A DNA stretch of 39,472 nt from Planctomycetaceae bacterium (GTDB taxonomy: Bacteria; Planctomycetota; Planctomycetia; Pirellulales; Pirellulaceae). The position numbers and the translations under genes were made by a program. Positions within the stretch are counted from its first letter, which is position 1, and every line of letters begins with the position of its first letter. A model generated the notes under the pieces. The model was given only the letters and a program-made list of their open reading frames with translations, was not told the DNA's origin and did not search any database. Where the stretch lies: the NCBI GenBank assembly GCA_024642205.1, contig JAHEBQ010000060.1, positions 1 through 39,472 on the forward strand. Direction: 5' to 3'. Shown piece by piece: positions 36,343-39,472 of the stretch.

Positions 36343-36944
36343 ATGGCCCGCCAGCCGGGACAACCCATGGCAAATCTGGACGATGATCTCAAAGCCCAGA
36401 CGCGAATGCTGCATCGCCTGGCCTCTTCCGGTGAGCCGAATGCCTTGGAAAGACTTCGTCTTGCGAAGGAGTTTCGTTTGTTTCCCAAGCAACGATTGAG
36501 AAAAGTCCTGCAGCATATCTTTGTTTCAATTTGATCGCTCGGGAAGCCGGGTTTGATGATTGGAATCAACTGGTGCTTTGTTTGGCAAGCAAGAGAATTC
36601 AGATTTTGGCAGGCTACTGTATCCGTCTGAAGCTTCAGTTCACTGGAAAACCTGGTGTGCCAAACGCGAGGAAGCAAGGGCGATTCATGATTCATGAAAC
36701 TTCAGGGAGTTATTTGCTGGGCTACCGACGACATTTTTTTATCGCCGATCATTTCTTTTTCGAAACGAACGGGTTGGATCCTCTGGATACGCATTGGGTC
36801 GAGATGGGATTCGATTGGGCCAGACCGAAATCGACGCAAGTCAGAGGAAAGTGGTTCGCAATACTGCTCCAGCGGCTGGATCAATCAGCCACCGGGGCTG
36901 GTCCGACAAGTTATTATTTGGATGGAATGTTTGTCGCTCGATGA
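36343..36944 (+). pseudogene. Decayed small conserved hypothetical protein with three frameshifts
   Basis: Four frame segments join into one coherent protein. The first, from ATG 36343 or 36367, reads 'LDDDLKAQTRMLHRLASSGEPNALERLRLAKEF...RKVLQ'. After a shift near 36512 it continues 'AYLCFNLIAREAGFDDWNQLVLCLAS'. After a shift near 36592 it reads 'NSDFGRLLYPSEASVHWKTWCAKREEARAIHDS' and meets a TGA. After a shift near 36690 it reads 'GSYLLGYRRHFFIADHFF' then 'TNGLDPLDTHWVEMGFDWARP'. From memory this order (L-K-x-x-A-R-L-L-H, I-A-R-E-x-G-F-x-x-W, D-F-G-x-L-L-Y-P, G-G-Y-L-L-x-Y-x-R-x-F-F, G-L-D-P-x-D) matches a bacterial family of unknown function of ~200 residues. A short duplication (ATTCATGATTCATGA) marks the third break. 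Confidence 0.72.
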
Positions 36945-36954
36945 GGGACAAGCC

Positions 36955-37197
36955 ATGAATAAGTTGCTCTGGATGAGCCTGTTGGTAGCCTTCCCTGGAT
37001 TTTCTACCGCGGGTGGAACGGGGTGGGATCCAGTTGAGCCAAACGACCGGACGGTAATTCAGTGGACTTGGCCGTTGGTAACTGGGAGGCAAGGAGCGAA
37101 CGCCCTTACCGAAGACGTCGTTCAAATGATACAGCGGTCTATCCAAGAGAGTGCATGTACGAACCGAAACAATGGAATCGAAGCCAGGTGTGGATAA
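36955..37197 (+). CDS. Small putative secreted protein or 5' remnant of a broken gene
   Basis: 80 residues beginning with a plausible signal peptide ('MNKLLWMSLLVAFPGFSTA', cleavage after Ala19). The ATG at 36955 has a strong GAGGGA ribosome site at 36943-36948 with a 6-nt spacer, overlapping the end of the preceding pseudogene. The rest ('GWDPVEPNDRTVIQWTWPLVTGRQGANALTEDVVQMIQRS') resembles no family I know. The same frame past the stop still reads protein-like, with only TAA codons interrupting. This may therefore be the head of a longer gene that continues as the pseudogene remnants at 37310-37952, and not a true small protein. Confidence 0.4.
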   Translation: MNKLLWMSLLVAFPGFSTAGGTGWDPVEPNDRTVIQWTWPLVTGRQGANALTEDVVQMIQRSIQESACTNRNNGIEARCG

Positions 37198-37309
37198 AAA
37201 GTAGATGCTGAATAAAGGCCACTTGCGATCGGTCTTGACAGCAAAAGCATCGTTCGCAACAGCATCTGGCGTTTCGCCGGAATCCGACTGACAATTCGAT
37301 CAAACCAGG

Positions 37310-37952
37310 ATGGCCTCTTGGCGGGAGTTTGTGGTGTGTCGACAGGACATTAATCGATTCAACTTGTCAGTGGCACACTCCGAAGTCGCACACTCCGACC
37401 GCGAGGGCGACCTGCGATGTGCGATCGAGCCATTTGAGGCATCGCTCAATGCGATCCTGGAACACGTTGCATCAAAAATCGGATTGCCTAATTGCTTGGG
37501 ATACGCGATGAACATCGATTCCGGTGAGTAGTCAAGAAACGGTGAATTGGACTTTCAGGCGAAGCAATGGTTGGCGGAGGTTGAGGATTCTGCTTCGAAA
37601 CCGCGGCGGAATTGGATCAGGGACCGGCGAATTGGCGACCTGACCCGGAGGGTCCAAATTAAGGTGATTGCCAATTATGGACATGCTTCGGAAACGATTC
37701 GAAAACAGAACAACGACTCTAGCCAAGGTTTGATTCCCGTCTGGGTTGAACCTGAATTGCAGAGGGAACTTGCGTGGTTACGTTGCAATTCCACGTTTCA
37801 ATAAGACTGCCCTCAACATGGAACTGGCTGAAAATAACCGACAAGCTGCACTTGCCTTGGAATCCGATTGGCAGAACGTCCGAGAAGTTCTAGTCCCGCT
37901 AATTTACGATGAGAAAGAGAAAACGGCCGCGGCTCGTTTGAAAAAAAAGTGA
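37310..37952 (+). pseudogene. Probable remnants of an unidentified gene
   Basis: A frame from 37310 reads 'DINRFNLSVAHSEVAHSDRE', then 'DLRCAIEPFEASLNAILEHV', up to TAG at 37529-37531. The same frame resumes at once with protein-like sequence ('NGELDFQAKQWLAEVEDSASKPRRNWIRD', 'VQIKVIANYGHASETIRKQ') to TAA at 37802-37804. An overlapping frame then gives 'NMELAENNRQAALALESDWQNVREVLVPLIYDEKEKTAAARLKKK', ending 37952, which looks like the charged helical end of a protein. No start with a ribosome site heads any piece, and I recognise no family. Joining the pieces into one former gene is an inference from continuity and protein-like composition. A 15-bp local duplication is visible ('VAHSEVAHSD'). 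Confidence 0.35.
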
Positions 37953-38104
37953 ATGATGTGATTCGCAGGTTGGGGGGGGCGTGAGAAGCTTGGAAATACT
38001 CGGATTTTCCTGGAGAATCCGGGTTTCGACAATTATTCGGAGATGCAGTAGCCGACGAAATGCAAATCGTCCGGAAATCGCTGAAATGGTTCCACCCGGG
38101 ATTT

Positions 38105-39037
38105 TTAGAGCGATACGCGGTTTTTTCCTTGTTCCTTTGCACGATACAACGCCTTGTCTGCGTTCGCCAAGAGTTCCAGCAAATCACGACCTGCCTCCGG
38201 ATAACAGGCAACACCAATACTGATCGTCGGTTTAAGCGGAATCCCCAATCTCTCCAGGCCCGCTGACTCAACTGCACTTCGTATCTGCTCACCCACGGCA
38301 CTTGCCGCACCGGAGTCGTGGTCGACCAGGAATGCACTGAATTCGTCACCGCCAAATCGACAAGCGTGGCCTTTGGAACCCAGGACTGCGGTGATCAGTC
38401 GACCTGTTTCGCCGATAGCGTGCGCACCGAACAGGTGGCCATGTTTGTCATTGATTTGCTTGACACCGTCCATATCCATCATCAGCAACGCAAGTGGTCT
38501 GCCAGTCTGGTTGGCGACTTCAATCGCGAATTCCATTGACTGGTCAAAACGACGCTTGGACGGTAGACCTGTTAGGGGATCGGTGCTAACCAGAGTAGCC
38601 ACTTCGCTGTGAAAGTCAATGTCCACTTCGTCGGCTAGCGCGAAACGTAGCACCGAGTCACCAACAAAGATTTTTTCCCCGTCCTTGAGTATTCGGGTGC
38701 CAGCCACGAGAACACCATTGACACGCGTGCCATTGGTCGAACCAAGGTCCTGAAGGACATAATCGCCGTTTCCAACTGGCGAGATAACGGCATGCTTTCG
38801 GGAAACGCCAAAGTCCTGAAGTGGAATCGTACACGACGGATCACGACCCAAAAAAGTTGGTCCTTGGATAAATGTGTGAGCTCCAAGGTCGGCTCGGCTA
38901 CGAATAACGTTCACGAACGCCCTGGGTGCTGGTCGTTGTTCCGGCACGCCGTCGGATTTCTCCATTCGTAACGTACGCCCCATTATCTCATTCTGGTTTC
39001 GGTCTGACAAAGAACGATGTTTATCTTGCAGGCTCAT
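38105..39037 (-). CDS. FHA-domain diguanylate cyclase (FHA-GGDEF)
   Basis: 310 residues from the ATG at 39037. The frame is open to 39148, other ATGs occur at 38983 and 38965, and none has a strong ribosome site, so the start is uncertain. With 39037 as residue 1, an FHA phosphothreonine-binding domain covers ~42-135 ('FLGRDPSCTIPLQDFGVSRKHAVI', 'DLGSTNGTRVNG'). A GGDEF domain covers ~150-310 ('DPLTGLPSKRRFD', 'LLMMDMDGVKQINDKHGHLFG', active site 'RFGGDEF' at ~227-233, 'TISIGVACYP'). It should make cyclic di-GMP from two GTP, in the cytoplasm; no TM helix is seen. The R-x-x-D inhibitory site that usually lies five residues before GGDEF is replaced by 'GSKG', so product feedback is probably absent. 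FHA suggests recruitment by Ser/Thr kinase signalling. Confidence 0.9.
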   Translation of the reverse strand: MSLQDKHRSLSDRNQNEIMGRTLRMEKSDGVPEQRPAPRAFVNVIRSRADLGAHTFIQGPTFLGRDPSCTIPLQDFGVSRKHAVISPVGNGDYVLQDLGSTNGTRVNGVLVAGTRILKDGEKIFVGDSVLRFALADEVDIDFHSEVATLVSTDPLTGLPSKRRFDQSMEFAIEVANQTGRPLALLMMDMDGVKQINDKHGHLFGAHAIGETGRLITAVLGSKGHACRFGGDEFSAFLVDHDSGAASAVGEQIRSAVESAGLERLGIPLKPTISIGVACYPEAGRDLLELLANADKALYRAKEQGKNRVSL

Positions 39038-39472
39038 GACATCAAACAGTTCTGAAAGGCGCAACGTCGTAACGATAGTTGATTGGGTGAAGAGTATATC
39101 AAGGTTCTTGGTACGCAACATTATCAAGAAAGGCCCAAAATAAGCCATCCGCTAGCGTACGGATTTACCGACGCACCGCGCCGATTTCCCGCGCAATTTG
39201 ATGTGGAGAAGTGAATGAGCCAGAGAAAGCACAGGTTATTAGCAGTTATTAGGACAGGCATCTTGTTTGCGTTAGTCTCGCTGAACAGCATCAAAAGGAC
39301 AGGCATCTTGTTTGCGTCAGTTTCGCTGAACAGCATCAATATTCAGACTCAGGGCGGGGGTTTTCCGGATTGCGACGGCATGTTTCGGAGAAAAATCGAA
39401 GCTTTTGCAGAGAATCGGCGAACTTGTACTCTCGTTTCCCGCGCTGACGTGGAGTCGGCGCGCAGATGGAAA
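39038..39472. other. Upstream region of the FHA-GGDEF gene; no gene seen
   Basis: From the chosen start of the FHA-GGDEF gene to the right edge of the window there is no convincing gene. A 71-codon minus-strand frame at 39124-39339 exists only because of the 45-bp duplication it spans. The promoter of the diguanylate cyclase gene should lie here. If the longer start at 39148 is correct, the region shrinks by 111 bp. Confidence 0.5.
39251..39340. repeat. 45-bp tandem duplication
   Basis: Two adjacent 45-bp copies, 39251-39295 and 39296-39340, both begin AGGACAGGCATCTTGTTTGC and end GCTGAACAGCATCAA. They differ at three positions only (GTTAGTCTC versus GTCAGTTTC, and the last base). The copies sit upstream of the FHA-GGDEF gene. 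'ACAGGCATCTTG' resembles half of the dispersed palindromic elements seen in some planctomycete genomes; this is from memory and not verified. Confidence 0.9.

Noticed and set aside
35982..36695. A 237-codon minus-strand frame across the minisatellite, reading NPILV/NPILA repeats
   Set aside because: The open frame is a by-product of the 15-bp period; it runs antisense to the frameshifted gene at 36343-36944 and has no family resemblance outside the repeat. The repeat is also not a pentapeptide-repeat (A-D/N-L-x-x) pattern.
39124..39339. 71-codon minus-strand frame with a repeated LFSETDANKMPVL-like peptide
   Set aside because: The peptide repeat is explained by the 45-bp DNA duplication; no start signal or homology supports translation.

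Overview
The window looks like a chromosome segment of a marine-type planctomycete, probably order Pirellulales. The phylum call rests on gene content: formylglycine sulfatases, three ThuA-domain proteins, two Tat-exported Gfo/Idh/MocA oxidoreductases, a PQQ-type beta-propeller, HEAT-repeat secreted proteins, and a very large protein combining a PVC-type dehydrogenase propeller with a C-terminal CxxCH heme domain. The order is an inference; no rRNA or other marker gene is present. No tRNA, CRISPR array, insertion sequence or phage gene was recognised.

Layout. (1) 1-311 is the tail of an SGNH/GDSL hydrolase. (2) 647-12615 is a long minus-strand run of seven exported catabolic-type proteins: sialate-esterase/alpha-beta-hydrolase fusion, sulfatase, ThuA, Gfo/Idh, HEAT repeat, ThuA-lectin and PQQ propeller. 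(3) 12836-17198 holds a plus-strand sulfatase preceded by a 16-bp tandem repeat, a minus-strand sulfatase pseudogene with four separate lesions, and a divergent sulfotransferase. (4) 17261-18706 is a second Gfo/Idh protein. (5) 18965-31203 is a minus-strand transport block: a large membrane-anchored protein, an ABC ATPase, a two-unit ABC-2 permease and a HEAT protein in one tight cassette, then an RND adaptor and an RND pump. (6) 31693-35928 is the 1411-residue ThuA / discoidin-like / PVC dehydrogenase / HEAT / cytochrome protein. (7) About 35.9-38.1 kb is a decay zone with a 15-bp minisatellite and at least two broken genes. (8) 38105-39037 is an FHA-GGDEF protein, with a 45-bp tandem duplication upstream.

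How the genes fit together. Regions 2-4 and 6 fit extracytoplasmic breakdown of sulfated, acylated polysaccharides: sulfatases remove sulfate, the esterase fusion removes acyl groups, and Gfo/Idh and ThuA-type proteins modify released sugars. Substrates cannot be read from sequence. Region 5 looks like an envelope export or remodelling cassette beside a tripartite-type efflux pair. The strongest candidates for something little described are the four-gene ABC cassette with its Q-loop-variant ATPase, the RND pump with an extra hydrophobic insertion, and the five-module heme protein. These are candidates only; no database search was possible.
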